The notes beneath the pieces are model-generated. The model was not told the origin of the DNA, did no database searches, and saw only the letters and a list, made by a program, of their open reading frames with translations. Made by a program: the position numbers and the translations under genes. 45,015 nt of DNA, from positions 1 to 45,015 of the forward strand of contig LFFH01000051.1 of the NCBI GenBank assembly GCA_001510455.1, read 5' to 3'. How positions within the stretch are numbered: position 1 is the stretch's first letter; every line of letters starts with the position of its first letter. Shown one piece after another: positions 7,730 through 15,081 of this stretch. This stretch comes from Actinobacteria bacterium casp-actino8 (lineage in GTDB: Bacteria > Actinomycetota > Acidimicrobiia > Acidimicrobiales > Ilumatobacteraceae).

Positions 7730-9115
7730 GTGTCGTCGCCGCAGATCCCGCTGAACACCGAAGTCACCGAGAATCGACCGCGAACCATCCTCCACGTCGA
7801 CATGGACGCCTTCTACGTGTCGGTCGAACTGCGACGCCACCCCGAACTACGAGGCCGTCCGGTCGTGGTGGGAGGATCGGGTTCCCGAGGTGTCGTGGCC
7901 GCAGCGAACTACGAAGCCCGTCGCTTTGGTGTCTTTTCTGCCATGCCCTCGTCACGTGCACGTCGACTGTGTCCGCAGGCGGTCTTCCTCCCCGGTGATC
8001 ACGCGCTGTACGCCGAGGTCAGCCAGGACGTTCATCGCATCTTCGAGGACGTCACACCTCTCGTCGAACCGATCGCGCTCGACGAGGCCTTTCTCGATGT
8101 CACCGGGGCGCGTTCACTCTTCGGTGACGGAGAGACGATCGGGCATCTCGTTCGTCGGCGAGTGCTCGACGAACTCGATCTTGTCTGCTCGGTGGGTGTC
8201 GCCACCAGTAAGTTCGTCGCCAAATTGGCGTCGAAAGCGGCCAAGCCGTTGGTCACCGAACGCGGGGTGGAAGACGGCGCCGGTGTGCTGGTCGTCGAAC
8301 CCGGCCGTGAGCGCGACTTCGTGTCACCTCTACCGGTGAAGGCACTCTGGGGTGTCGGACCGGCGACCCTCGAACGTCTCGAACGACTCGGGGTGAGAAC
8401 CGTCGCCGATCTCGCCGACCTTCCCTCGGCGGTACTCGAGCGCTCCGTCGGAGTCGCGCATGGTCGTCATCTGGCTGCGCTGGCTCGGGCCGAAGACGAC
8501 CGGGACGTGATTCCGCACCGACCGATCAAGTCGATCGGCAACGAAGAAACGTTCGCACGCGACTTGGTGGCGGCCGACGAGATCCGTAGCGAGATCGTCC
8601 GCCTCGCCGATCACGTGGCCGGACGTTTGCGACGTCAGGGCCGTTCGGCGCGAACGGTCACGCTCAAGATTCGTTATTCGACGTTCGAGACGATCACTCG
8701 GTCGGTCACACCGAGTCGAGCCGTGAACACCTCGCCGGGAATGATGTCCGCCCTCGATCCGATCATCGGCGACATCGCGCGAGGTTTGTCGTCGACGATC
8801 GGCATTCGCCTCCTCGGGGTCTCGGTATCTCAGCTCGTCGAACCTTCGTCGCAGATGACGTTGTTCGACGACCGAGCCGCGGGCAACGATGCGGCCGAGG
8901 ACATCGATGCGGTCGAGAACCGCTGGGAGCCGGCCAGCCGGGCGATCGATGCGATCCGTGAGCGATTCGGGAGTCGGGCGATCGGGCCGGCCGGTTCACT
9001 CGGACGAAACGAACGTCACGAGGGGACACCCTGGGGACCCGAACGTCGTCCGGAGAGCTCGCCGGAACGTGACGTCGACTCGGGTGATGATCCACCGCGG
9101 GGTACTCGTCCGTAG
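7730..9115 (+). CDS. dinB: DNA polymerase IV (Y-family)
   Basis: Translesion DNA polymerase of 461 residues. The palm carries the metal ligands in HVDMDAFYVSVE (Asp24, near residue 24) and ALDEAFLD (Asp118, Glu119); GSRGVVAAANYEAR and SVGVATSKFVAKLASK are typical fingers and palm motifs. GVGPATLERLERLGV is the helix-hairpin-helix, followed by the little finger. QMTLFDD near residue 376 matches a beta-clamp-binding motif. The last 70 residues are hydrophilic and probably disordered. It starts with GTG two bases after the glycosyltransferase stop. No LexA box was seen nearby. Confidence 0.93.
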   Translation: MSSPQIPLNTEVTENRPRTILHVDMDAFYVSVELRRHPELRGRPVVVGGSGSRGVVAAANYEARRFGVFSAMPSSRARRLCPQAVFLPGDHALYAEVSQDVHRIFEDVTPLVEPIALDEAFLDVTGARSLFGDGETIGHLVRRRVLDELDLVCSVGVATSKFVAKLASKAAKPLVTERGVEDGAGVLVVEPGRERDFVSPLPVKALWGVGPATLERLERLGVRTVADLADLPSAVLERSVGVAHGRHLAALARAEDDRDVIPHRPIKSIGNEETFARDLVAADEIRSEIVRLADHVAGRLRRQGRSARTVTLKIRYSTFETITRSVTPSRAVNTSPGMMSALDPIIGDIARGLSSTIGIRLLGVSVSQLVEPSSQMTLFDDRAAGNDAAEDIDAVENRWEPASRAIDAIRERFGSRAIGPAGSLGRNERHEGTPWGPERRPESSPERDVDSGDDPPRGTRP

Positions 9116-9122
9116 GGGGACG

Positions 9123-9187
9123 TTGCCAGGGTCGTGACGAGATCGTTGCCGGGGTCATGACGAGATCGTCTCTGGGGTTCGATGACG
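9123..9187. repeat. 23-bp tandem direct repeat with palindromic core
   Basis: Two copies of a 23-bp unit (9123-9145 and 9146-9168) differ at only two positions; a degenerate partial third copy follows to about 9187. The second copy contains the perfect palindrome GTCATGAC (9154-9161) and the first has GTCGTGAC at the same place. It lies between the dinB stop and the promoter of the DUF3040 gene. It could be an operator array; there is no coding sign. Confidence 0.7.
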
Positions 9188-9253
9188 CCGGTCACGACGT
9201 GTGTCGCGAGACCGTCGCGAACGTCGAGACGGTCTTCGCGTTGCCTCGGCCCG

Positions 9254-9285
9254 TACGATCTGGGACACTGGAGGGCGAGAGGAGG
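9254..9285 (+). promoter_or_regulatory. -10 element and strong Shine-Dalgarno of the DUF3040 gene
   Basis: TACGAT at 9254-9259 fits the TANNNT -10 pattern and would start a transcript near 9266. A perfect AGGAGG at 9280-9285 sits five bases before the ATG at 9291 and fixes that start. In contrast to several neighbours, this gene has a conventional leader. Confidence 0.5.
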
Positions 9286-9290
9286 TTCCG

Positions 9291-9626
9291 ATGGGTCTGT
9301 CCGACGACGAGCAGCGCATCTTGCGTCAGATCGAAGAAGAGCTCGAGAACGATACGAAGTTCGCGCAAGCCGTGTCCCCGTCGGGTCTTTACTCGCATTC
9401 GGCTCGCCTCGTGCGCTGGTCGGTCCTCGGCTTGGTGGTGTGCGTGGCTCTTCTGGTCCTTGCGCTACGCATCCATTTCTTGGTCTCGTTCGGAGTCTTC
9501 CTCGGCATGTTGGTTCTGCTCGCCGTCATCGAACGAAATGCGCGGGCGATCGGCCGGGCCGGATTCCAGGACGTGGCGGGAGCCTTGCGCAAGGCGCGGG
9601 CGAGCGCGTCTCGCCGATTCGACTGA
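9291..9626 (+). CDS. DUF3040 small membrane protein
   Basis: A 111-residue protein starting MGLSDDEQRILRQIEEEL, the characteristic opening of the actinobacterial DUF3040 family. Two hydrophobic segments (about residues 43-59 and 63-80) follow an N-terminal cytoplasmic helix; the C-terminus is basic. Its function is unknown; members often lie near mraZ and the division cluster in actinobacteria, as here (about 6 kb away). The AGGAGG before the ATG decides the start, although the frame is open further upstream. Confidence 0.87.
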   Translation: MGLSDDEQRILRQIEEELENDTKFAQAVSPSGLYSHSARLVRWSVLGLVVCVALLVLALRIHFLVSFGVFLGMLVLLAVIERNARAIGRAGFQDVAGALRKARASASRRFD

Positions 9627-9644
9627 CGTCGACGGACGCCGTCG

Positions 9645-10523
9645 ATGACAACGCCGGTCGGCGATCCGTCTCCGCGTAGCTACGTCGCTCTCGACATCGG
9701 CGGCACGAAACTCGCCGCCGCCATCGTGACCACGGAAGGTTCCATCGTGGTCTCGGACCGATTGCCCACCCCGGCCCGCGATCCGTGGGCGGCGGTTGCG
9801 GCGCTCGTCTCTCGGGTCGTGGCTGCCACACCGGATCTCCAGCCGATGGCACTCGGTGCCGGTTGTGGTGGACCGATGGCGCGAGGCGGTGACACCGTGT
9901 CGCCTTTGCACATACCGGCCTGGCGAGATTTCCCACTGCGTTCCGCCTTGGCCGATCTGGTGGGTGTTCCGGTCGCCGTCGACAACGACGCGAAGGCGCT
10001 GGCCCTCGGTGAAGGATGGCTCGGTGCTGCGAAGGGTCTGCGTGATTACATGGCCGTCGTCGTCGGAACCGGAGTCGGTGCCGGACTCGTGATCGACGGT
10101 CGGCTCGTCGATGGTCGATCCGGCAATGCCGGACACATCGGCCACCTGATCGTGGAAGAGGATGGTCTCGAATGTCGGTGCGGGGCCCACGGGTGTCTGG
10201 AGGCGTACCTGTCGGGATCGGCGATCGAAGCACGAACCGGGCAGTCGGCTCGTCAGGCGTCGACGACCACCATCCTCGACGCCGGGCGGCGATTCGGCCG
10301 CGCGGTGGCCTCGGTGGCGGCTCTCACGAGTCTGGAACGGGTGGTCGTGGCCGGCAGCGTGGCGTGGGGCTGGGGTGACGAATTCTTCACTGCCGCTCGA
10401 GACGAGTTCGCCGCTCGAAGTCGCCTGTCGTTCACACAGACGATCGACATCGTCGCCGCCGGGCCCCGGGCCGGGTTGATCGGTGCGGCCGCCTTGGCCC
10501 GTCGCGCGGTCGGTGGCGACTAG
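9645..10523 (+). CDS. ROK-family sugar kinase (glucokinase-like)
   Basis: A 292-residue ROK kinase, probably phosphorylating glucose with ATP. The phosphate loop is ALDIGGTKLAAAI near the N-terminus, catalytic Asp lies in VDNDAKALALGE, VVGTGVGAGLV binds substrate, and the ROK zinc motif is intact (GHIGH, then CRCGAHGCLE with three Cys). There is no N-terminal helix-turn-helix, so it is a kinase rather than a ROK repressor. It lies 18 bases after the DUF3040 gene. With pfkA nearby it would feed glycolysis. Its TAG stop also forms the first bases of a -10 element for the next gene. N-acetylglucosamine or another hexose as substrate cannot be excluded. Confidence 0.88.
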   Translation: MTTPVGDPSPRSYVALDIGGTKLAAAIVTTEGSIVVSDRLPTPARDPWAAVAALVSRVVAATPDLQPMALGAGCGGPMARGGDTVSPLHIPAWRDFPLRSALADLVGVPVAVDNDAKALALGEGWLGAAKGLRDYMAVVVGTGVGAGLVIDGRLVDGRSGNAGHIGHLIVEEDGLECRCGAHGCLEAYLSGSAIEARTGQSARQASTTTILDAGRRFGRAVASVAALTSLERVVVAGSVAWGWGDEFFTAARDEFAARSRLSFTQTIDIVAAGPRAGLIGAAALARRAVGGD

Positions 10524-10532
10524 TTTTCCGTC
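10521..10532 (+). promoter_or_regulatory. putative leaderless promoter overlapping a stop codon
   Basis: TAGTTT at 10521-10526 fits TANNNT and includes the TAG stop of the ROK kinase gene. Exactly six bases separate it from the GTG of the acyl-CoA dehydrogenase gene, which has no Shine-Dalgarno. The pattern equals that before pfkA and the glycosyltransferase gene. Confidence 0.5.
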
Positions 10533-11765
10533 GTGGATCCTCGTTATTCGTCGGAAGCCGAATCGTTTCGCCGCCGAGTCGTCGCCTTCTTGTCCCAAGC
10601 CCTGCCGGCTGACTTTCCCGGTATCGGGCGGATGCCGGTCGACGAGGTGCGCCCGTGGGTGATGGAGTGGCGACGAGTCCTGCATGCCGAGAGGTACCTC
10701 GCACCGGGATGGCCGGCCGAGTACGGCGGTGGAGGATTGTCGGCTCTCGAGCAGGTGATTCTGGCCGAAGAGTTCGCCAAGGCCGGAGTTCCGACCGGCG
10801 GGCCGAACGACGGCTTCGGAATCACCATGCTCGGCAACACCTTGTTGCGGTGGGGAACTGACGAGCAGAAGTCGTACTACCTCCCGCGAATTCTCGCCAA
10901 CGATGACATCTGGTGTCAGGGTTACAGCGAACCGAACGCCGGGAGCGATCTCGGAAGTCTCGGGCTTCGTGCCGCTCTCGACGGCGACCAATGGGTCATG
11001 AACGGGCAGAAGATCTGGACGTCGGCCGGCCATCTCGCCGACCACATCTTCACCTTGGCGCGCACCGATCCCGACGCACCCAAACACAAGGGCATCTCAT
11101 TTCTTCTGGTCGACATGCGCCAGCCGGGGATCGAGGTCCGACCGATCAAGATGATCAGCGGTGAGAGCGAGTTCAACGAGGTCTTCTACACCGATGCGAC
11201 GTGTCCGAAGGATGCGGTCGTCGGAGGGGTGAACAACGGTTGGGCTGTCGCCATGACCTTGCTCGGCTACGAGCGCGGTGAGGGAGCGGCAACGGTGCCG
11301 GTTCGGTTCCAGGCCGAACTCGACCGCTTGTTGTTGCTCGCGCGCGAGTACGGCGTGGTCGACGATCCTCGCGTACGTCAGCGACTGGCGTGGGCTCATT
11401 CCAAGGTTCAGATCATGAGGTATTTGGGCCTGCGCACCCTCACGTCGTTCCTGGCCGGTCATCATCCCGGACCCGAGAGTGGAGCCTTCAAGCGTTACTG
11501 GAGCGAGTACCACCAGTCCGTGACTGAGCTCGCTCTCGAGATCATGGGTGCGTCGTCACTCGTCGTCGAGGGGCGATTGCCGTCGAACGCGTTCCAGCCC
11601 GACGATCGCTCGGCACCCAACAGCTCGGCCAGTTGGATCGGAAGCTTTCTGAACGCTCGGGCCGGAACCATTTACGCCGGTTCGTCGCAGGTCCAGTCGA
11701 ACATCATGGCCGAGATGGTGCTCGGACTTCCGAAAGAGCCCCAGGCCGCTCCGCTCCGATCATGA
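10533..11765 (+). CDS. acyl-CoA dehydrogenase (FadE-type)
   Basis: A 410-residue FAD-dependent acyl-CoA dehydrogenase for alpha,beta-desaturation of an acyl-CoA. The protein starts VDPRYSSEAESFRRRV. YSEPNAGSDLGSL and GQKIWTSAGHLADH are the flavin and substrate-binding middle-domain signatures; GTIYAGSSQVQSNIMAE is the C-terminal signature. The Glu found after IY in medium-chain enzymes is Ala here, as in many FadE proteins whose base lies elsewhere. The substrate (fatty, branched or steroid side chain) cannot be told. The gene ends in an ATGA overlap with a small unknown gene. Confidence 0.92.
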   Translation: MDPRYSSEAESFRRRVVAFLSQALPADFPGIGRMPVDEVRPWVMEWRRVLHAERYLAPGWPAEYGGGGLSALEQVILAEEFAKAGVPTGGPNDGFGITMLGNTLLRWGTDEQKSYYLPRILANDDIWCQGYSEPNAGSDLGSLGLRAALDGDQWVMNGQKIWTSAGHLADHIFTLARTDPDAPKHKGISFLLVDMRQPGIEVRPIKMISGESEFNEVFYTDATCPKDAVVGGVNNGWAVAMTLLGYERGEGAATVPVRFQAELDRLLLLAREYGVVDDPRVRQRLAWAHSKVQIMRYLGLRTLTSFLAGHHPGPESGAFKRYWSEYHQSVTELALEIMGASSLVVEGRLPSNAFQPDDRSAPNSSASWIGSFLNARAGTIYAGSSQVQSNIMAEMVLGLPKEPQAAPLRS

Positions 11766-12010
11766 GGGCACGGGAGTTCATCCGTATCGCTGCGGCCATT
11801 TTGCGTCGGCCGTCGCTGTGGTGGACGGCCGTCGTCGTCGCTCGGCGAGTCGTGCCGCGTCGATGGTGGGCGCACCGACCGTTCCTGCCCGTCCCGCCAC
11901 GCGATTACGTGCGCTTCCGCAAAGAAACTCACTACGGGGATCCGCTGGCGCCGTTCGAGGTCGACGATGTGCTGAAATATCTCCTGTGGGTACGAGCATG
12001 GAATCCATGA
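11762..12010 (+). CDS. small basic protein of unknown function
   Basis: An 82-residue product beginning MRAREFIRIAAAILRRPSLW, with Arg- and Trp-rich sequence (residues 1-45), a Pro-rich turn (FLPVPPRDYVRFR), then KETHYGDPLAPFEVDDVLKY and a C-terminal WVRAWNP. No family was recognised. Its ATG overlaps the dehydrogenase stop (ATGA), so it is translationally coupled to it. The ordered, non-repetitive C-terminal half suggests a real conserved protein. The N-terminal amphipathic basic part might touch the membrane; that is inference. Confidence 0.7.
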   Translation: MRAREFIRIAAAILRRPSLWWTAVVVARRVVPRRWWAHRPFLPVPPRDYVRFRKETHYGDPLAPFEVDDVLKYLLWVRAWNP

Positions 12011-12042
12011 GTCGATTCGGGCGGCGACGGAGGCCCTGATCC

Positions 12043-12540
12043 ATGAGAAGCGCGCTCGTTCTCAATGCCACCTACGAGCCGCTCAGCGTCGTTCCGTGCC
12101 GACGGGCTGCGTGTCTGGTCCTGACCGACAAAGCCGAAGTCGTCGAACACGACGGCACCTACCTGCGTTCCGAGTCGCTCGCGGTCCCCAATCCGCTCGT
12201 CATCCGATTGCGATACGTGGTGAAGGTTCCGTATCACCGTCGTACTGCTCTGTCGCGACGGGCCATCTTCGCCCGCGACGAACATCGTTGTCAGTACTGC
12301 GGTGGAGCGGCCGACTCGATCGATCACGTCATGCCTCGTTCACGTGGGGGACTTCACGACTGGGAGAACGTGGCAGCGGCGTGTCGTCGCTGCAATCTCG
12401 ACAAACGTGACCGAACGCCCGACGAGGCCGGCATGCGTCTCGCTCGTGCACCACGCGCTCCGCGCGAACTCACGTGGGTCACGATCTCGGTGGGGCGAGT
12501 TCCCGAGGTTTGGAAGCCCTACCTGGCGCGCGCGTCGTAG
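12043..12540 (+). CDS. HNH endonuclease family protein
   Basis: A 165-residue protein starting MRSALVLNATYEPLSVVPCR. The HNH core lies at about residues 82-130: CQYCGG gives the first Cys pair, SIDHVMPRSRGG the catalytic His, HDWENV the Asn, and CRRCNLDKRDRTP the second Cys pair and last motif residues. Single-domain HNH proteins with this N-terminus are widespread in actinobacteria as chromosomal genes and need not belong to a phage or restriction system. A GGAGG at 12029-12033, nine bases before the ATG, supports the start. The lipoate ligase-like gene follows after two bases. The biological role is unknown. Confidence 0.88.
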   Translation: MRSALVLNATYEPLSVVPCRRAACLVLTDKAEVVEHDGTYLRSESLAVPNPLVIRLRYVVKVPYHRRTALSRRAIFARDEHRCQYCGGAADSIDHVMPRSRGGLHDWENVAAACRRCNLDKRDRTPDEAGMRLARAPRAPRELTWVTISVGRVPEVWKPYLARAS

Positions 12541-12542
12541 TC

Positions 12543-13220
12543 GTGGTCGACGTTCTCGTCGTCACCGACGGTGACGCAGCCTCGTTTCATGGTCGGCCCC
12601 TACCCGACGACGGTCGACCACACGTGTGGTGGTTCCAGCCGGTCGTTCCGGCGGTCGTTCTCGGATCGACTCAGGATCGCGACATCGTCGACCTCGAGGA
12701 GTGCTCACGTCGAGGGATCGACGTCGTGACTCGTCGAAGTGGCGGCGGGATCGTGATCGTCGGTCCCGATCTCACGCTCTGGGTCGATGTGTTGGTTCCT
12801 CGGCATCATCGACTCTGGGACGACGACATCGGGCGTGCGACGTGGTGGCTCGGTGACGTGTGGGCCGAGGCTCTGGCCGACGTCGAGATCGCGGGTGACG
12901 TTCATCGCGGGCCGATGCAAGCCACGGATCTGTCACGACTGGTGTGTTTCGCCGGGCGAGGGCCGGGCGAGGTGGTCGTGTCGACACCGAACTCGGCGGC
13001 ATCCAAAGCGGTGGGGATCAGTCAGCGACGCACTCGCGAGTGGGCCCGATTCCAATGTGCGTTGAGTCTTCGTTGGGACGCCGATCTTCATCGGAGAGTG
13101 GTGAGGACGGATTCCTTCGACCCGTCAGCACTCGAACACTTGGGCACCGATCTCGATCTCGATCCGTCGGTGTTCGGACGGCACGTGGTCGCTCGACTCG
13201 TCGATCGACTCGGCGGGTGA
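12543..13220 (+). CDS. lipoate/octanoate-protein ligase-like protein
   Basis: A 225-residue member of the biotin/lipoate protein ligase fold. VVTRRSGGGIVIVGPD matches the RRxSGGG loop of LplA and LipM, and SKAVGISQRR supplies the conserved Lys. A separate C-terminal LplA accessory domain is not present, so it is closer in size to an octanoyltransferase or amidotransferase. It would transfer lipoyl or octanoyl groups to E2 or GcvH proteins, but the usual DxGN after the Gly loop is replaced by GPDLTLWV, so activity is uncertain. The GTG start at 12543 is two bases after the HNH gene stop. Confidence 0.75.
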   Translation: MVDVLVVTDGDAASFHGRPLPDDGRPHVWWFQPVVPAVVLGSTQDRDIVDLEECSRRGIDVVTRRSGGGIVIVGPDLTLWVDVLVPRHHRLWDDDIGRATWWLGDVWAEALADVEIAGDVHRGPMQATDLSRLVCFAGRGPGEVVVSTPNSAASKAVGISQRRTREWARFQCALSLRWDADLHRRVVRTDSFDPSALEHLGTDLDLDPSVFGRHVVARLVDRLGG

Positions 13221-13221
13221 A

Positions 13222-14862
13222 TCATTCCCCCGACGGTTGGGGGAGGAGCTCGGTGGCCTTGCAGGCGTCGATCGACTTGACCATGGCGTAGGGATTGACG
13301 GCCGATCCACCGTGGGGGTGATACTCGAAGTGCAGGTGGGGAGTGGAACTGTTGCCGGTCGACCCGACGTATCCGATGATCTGGCCGGCCACGACCTCGG
13401 ATCCGAGATCGATTCCGGGAGCGAATTCGGACAGGTGGGCGTAGTGGAAGTACGTGTCATCGTCGGCGGTCAGTCGTAGGGCATTCCCGCCGAGTGAGCC
13501 GGGCTTATCGAACCATTGGCGAGTGATCATGCCGTCGGTGACGGCGTAGATGGCCTTGCCGGTGGGGGCGATGATGTCGACACCGACGTGGCGACGTCCT
13601 CCCGAGCGCGGTGCATGCCAGGTGTCGGTGAACCAACACGGTCCTTGGACGGGGAACACCGAGGCACGCGTCGGTTCGGCGCTCGATGACGTGCTCGGTG
13701 ACGTGCTCGATGACGGGCTCGATGACGAGGCATCCGCGTTCGGGCTCGTCGGCCCGACCTTCTCGCCGTCGAGAAGGCTGAAGAAGGTCACGAGATCGAG
13801 TCGTCCCGACGCCGTGATGCCGAGGCGCGATTGGTACGTGGTGATCGCGGTCTCGGTGGCCGATCCGAAGATGCCGTCGGCTCCGCCGCGGAGGGTCACG
13901 CCAGCGGCGAGGAGAGCACGTTGCACGGTCGCGACCTCGTCACTTCGGTCTCCACGGCGGGGGATCGCTGGTGCAGGAAGGAGGCCGAGAAGTTGGGCGG
14001 TCTTTTCGTCGACTTCACCCGTCGCCGGTCGCCGAACGTTGCGTTGGTAGAACTTCACGGCGTTCTCGGTGGCCGATCCGAAGATGCCGTCGGCTCCGCC
14101 GCGAACGGTCACGCCAGCGGCGAGAAGAGCACGTTGCACCACGGCGACCGATTCGCTGGTGTCGCCACGTCGGGGCAGTGTCATCGGAGCGGTGGCGGAT
14201 TCGACGAGTTCGGCCTGCACGCGGTCCGAAGCGGGAGCAGAGCTCGCCGATGTGTCGGAGGGAATCGTCGGCTGTTCCTGTGACGCGAGGCCGAGTGCGA
14301 TGGCGGTTCGGGTGTCGATCCGACCACTGACGTCGAGATTCGCCCGTTGCTGGAAACGGGCGACGGCATCGCTCGTCGCCGGACCGAAGATTCCGTCGGC
14401 CCCACCTCGCAGCGAGATTCCGGCGTCGAGCAGGGCGCGCTGAGCGTGGGCGACCTCGTTGCCACGATCACCGCGAGCGGGGAAGTCGGGTGCCGGTCCG
14501 AGCGAGAGAAGATGCGCCGTCAGGTGGTCGAGTGTGCCGGTCGGTTGCAACCCGACCGAGGTCTGGAAGGTCCGCAGAGCCGTTTCGGTCGCCGGACCGA
14601 AAATGCCGTCGGCACCTCCGCGCACGGTCACGTCGGCCGAGATGAGTGCTCGCTGCAGGGCGGCGACCCGATCACCGCGGGCCCCACGAGCCAATGACGG
14701 TGACGAAGCCGAAGGGTTCGATGCGGTCACGAGTCCCGTCACCGACGCCGGGTGGCTGGAGAACACAGCGGCCGGCGGGGTCGACGTCGCGAGAACGGGC
14801 GCTGCGCCAAAGGACGTCATGACGAGCGAGGTCCCCACGATCGCAGCACTGAGAGCGGGCAT
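13222..14862 (-). CDS. secreted M23 metallopeptidase with four peptidoglycan-binding domains
   Basis: A 546-residue wall hydrolase. A signal peptide (about residues 1-26, ending GAAPVLA) is followed by four PG_binding_1 repeats, each centred on RGGADGIFG; then a Ser/Thr-rich linker, and a C-terminal LytM/M23 domain. The zinc ligands are visible in HVGVDI (His and Asp) and HLHFEYHP (HxH), so the peptidase should be active on peptide crosslinks. An in-frame GTG directly precedes the ATG (14865) and could be used. It is transcribed away from mraZ across a 216-base regulatory region and converges with the ligase gene at one base. A daughter-cell separation role is inferred. Confidence 0.9.
   Translation of the reverse strand: MPALSAAIVGTSLVMTSFGAAPVLATSTPPAAVFSSHPASVTGLVTASNPSASSPSLARGARGDRVAALQRALISADVTVRGGADGIFGPATETALRTFQTSVGLQPTGTLDHLTAHLLSLGPAPDFPARGDRGNEVAHAQRALLDAGISLRGGADGIFGPATSDAVARFQQRANLDVSGRIDTRTAIALGLASQEQPTIPSDTSASSAPASDRVQAELVESATAPMTLPRRGDTSESVAVVQRALLAAGVTVRGGADGIFGSATENAVKFYQRNVRRPATGEVDEKTAQLLGLLPAPAIPRRGDRSDEVATVQRALLAAGVTLRGGADGIFGSATETAITTYQSRLGITASGRLDLVTFFSLLDGEKVGPTSPNADASSSSPSSSTSPSTSSSAEPTRASVFPVQGPCWFTDTWHAPRSGGRRHVGVDIIAPTGKAIYAVTDGMITRQWFDKPGSLGGNALRLTADDDTYFHYAHLSEFAPGIDLGSEVVAGQIIGYVGSTGNSSTPHLHFEYHPHGGSAVNPYAMVKSIDACKATELLPQPSGE
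13226..13244. terminator. short G/C hairpin at a convergent gene junction
   Basis: TCCCCC at 13226-13231 pairs with GGGGGA at 13239-13244 around a 7-base loop. It lies inside the last codons of the M23 gene where it meets the convergent ligase-like gene. No T-run follows on either strand, so this is only a weak candidate for slowing or ending transcription. Confidence 0.25.
13682..13729. repeat. four 12-bp tandem repeats encoding the Ser/Thr linker
   Basis: Four consecutive 12-bp units related to CTCGATGACGTG occupy 13682-13729. On the minus strand they encode part of the SSSPSSSTSPSTSSS-type linker between the peptidoglycan-binding domains and the M23 domain. Copy number could vary between strains by slippage. 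Confidence 0.75.
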
Positions 14863-14917
14863 CACGGCTCAGGTATCGGCCGCATCCGGGACGACCTTGA
14901 GGGGAATCACGAGGGAT

Positions 14918-14947
14918 GTGGCGGGCAGGTGGCGGGGATGTGGCGGG
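14918..14947. repeat. three GTGGCGGG repeats at 11-bp period
   Basis: GTGGCGGG occurs at 14918-14925, 14929-14936 and 14940-14947, spaced exactly 11 bp, so the copies face the same side of the helix. The array lies between the divergent M23 and mraZ genes, and shares the GTGG core with the triad nearer mraZ. A protein-binding array is the natural reading. Confidence 0.6.
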
Positions 14948-14967
14948 GTGTCGCCGGGTCCCCCGGT

Positions 14968-14990
14968 GGGGTCCGGGTGGGGGTGTGGGG
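14968..14990 (+). other. possible G-quadruplex motif upstream of the mraZ promoter
   Basis: Four G-runs of 4, 3, 5 and 4 with loops of 3, 1 and 3 bases fit the canonical G3+N1-7 pattern on the plus strand. It lies about 30 bases upstream of the -35 box of the mraZ promoter. Formation in the cell is not shown. Confidence 0.45.
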
Positions 14991-14995
14991 AGGAA

Positions 14996-15021
14996 AAGTG
15001 GCGCGAAGTGGGGAAAAGTGG
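14996..15021 (+). promoter_or_regulatory. putative MraZ operator (three AAGTGG repeats)
   Basis: AAGTGG occurs at 14996-15001, 15006-15011 and 15016-15021, exactly 10 bp apart, directly upstream of the TTGACA box. MraZ in other bacteria binds three or more short direct repeats upstream of its own promoter (TGGGN in E. coli, AAAGTG-type in mycoplasmas) at a 10-bp or similar period. The motif, spacing and place all fit autoregulation of the dcw operon. Confidence 0.7.
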
Positions 15022-15051
15022 TTGACAGAGGGGAGGATTGGGGACTAGGAA
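15022..15051 (+). promoter_or_regulatory. mraZ (dcw) promoter
   Basis: A perfect -35 TTGACA at 15022-15027 is followed after 18 bp by TAGGAA at 15046-15051, a modest -10. The start site would be near 15058, giving a leader of about 24 bases with AGGGG at 15071-15075, six bases before the mraZ GTG. The -35 abuts the AAGTGG repeats. Confidence 0.6.
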
Positions 15052-15081
15052 TACTCCACAACTCGGGCAGAGGGGCAGTCA

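Noticed and set aside
12043..12540. HNH gene as part of a restriction, homing or phage module
   Set aside because: No methyltransferase, integrase, intron or inverted repeats nearby, and base composition equals its neighbours.
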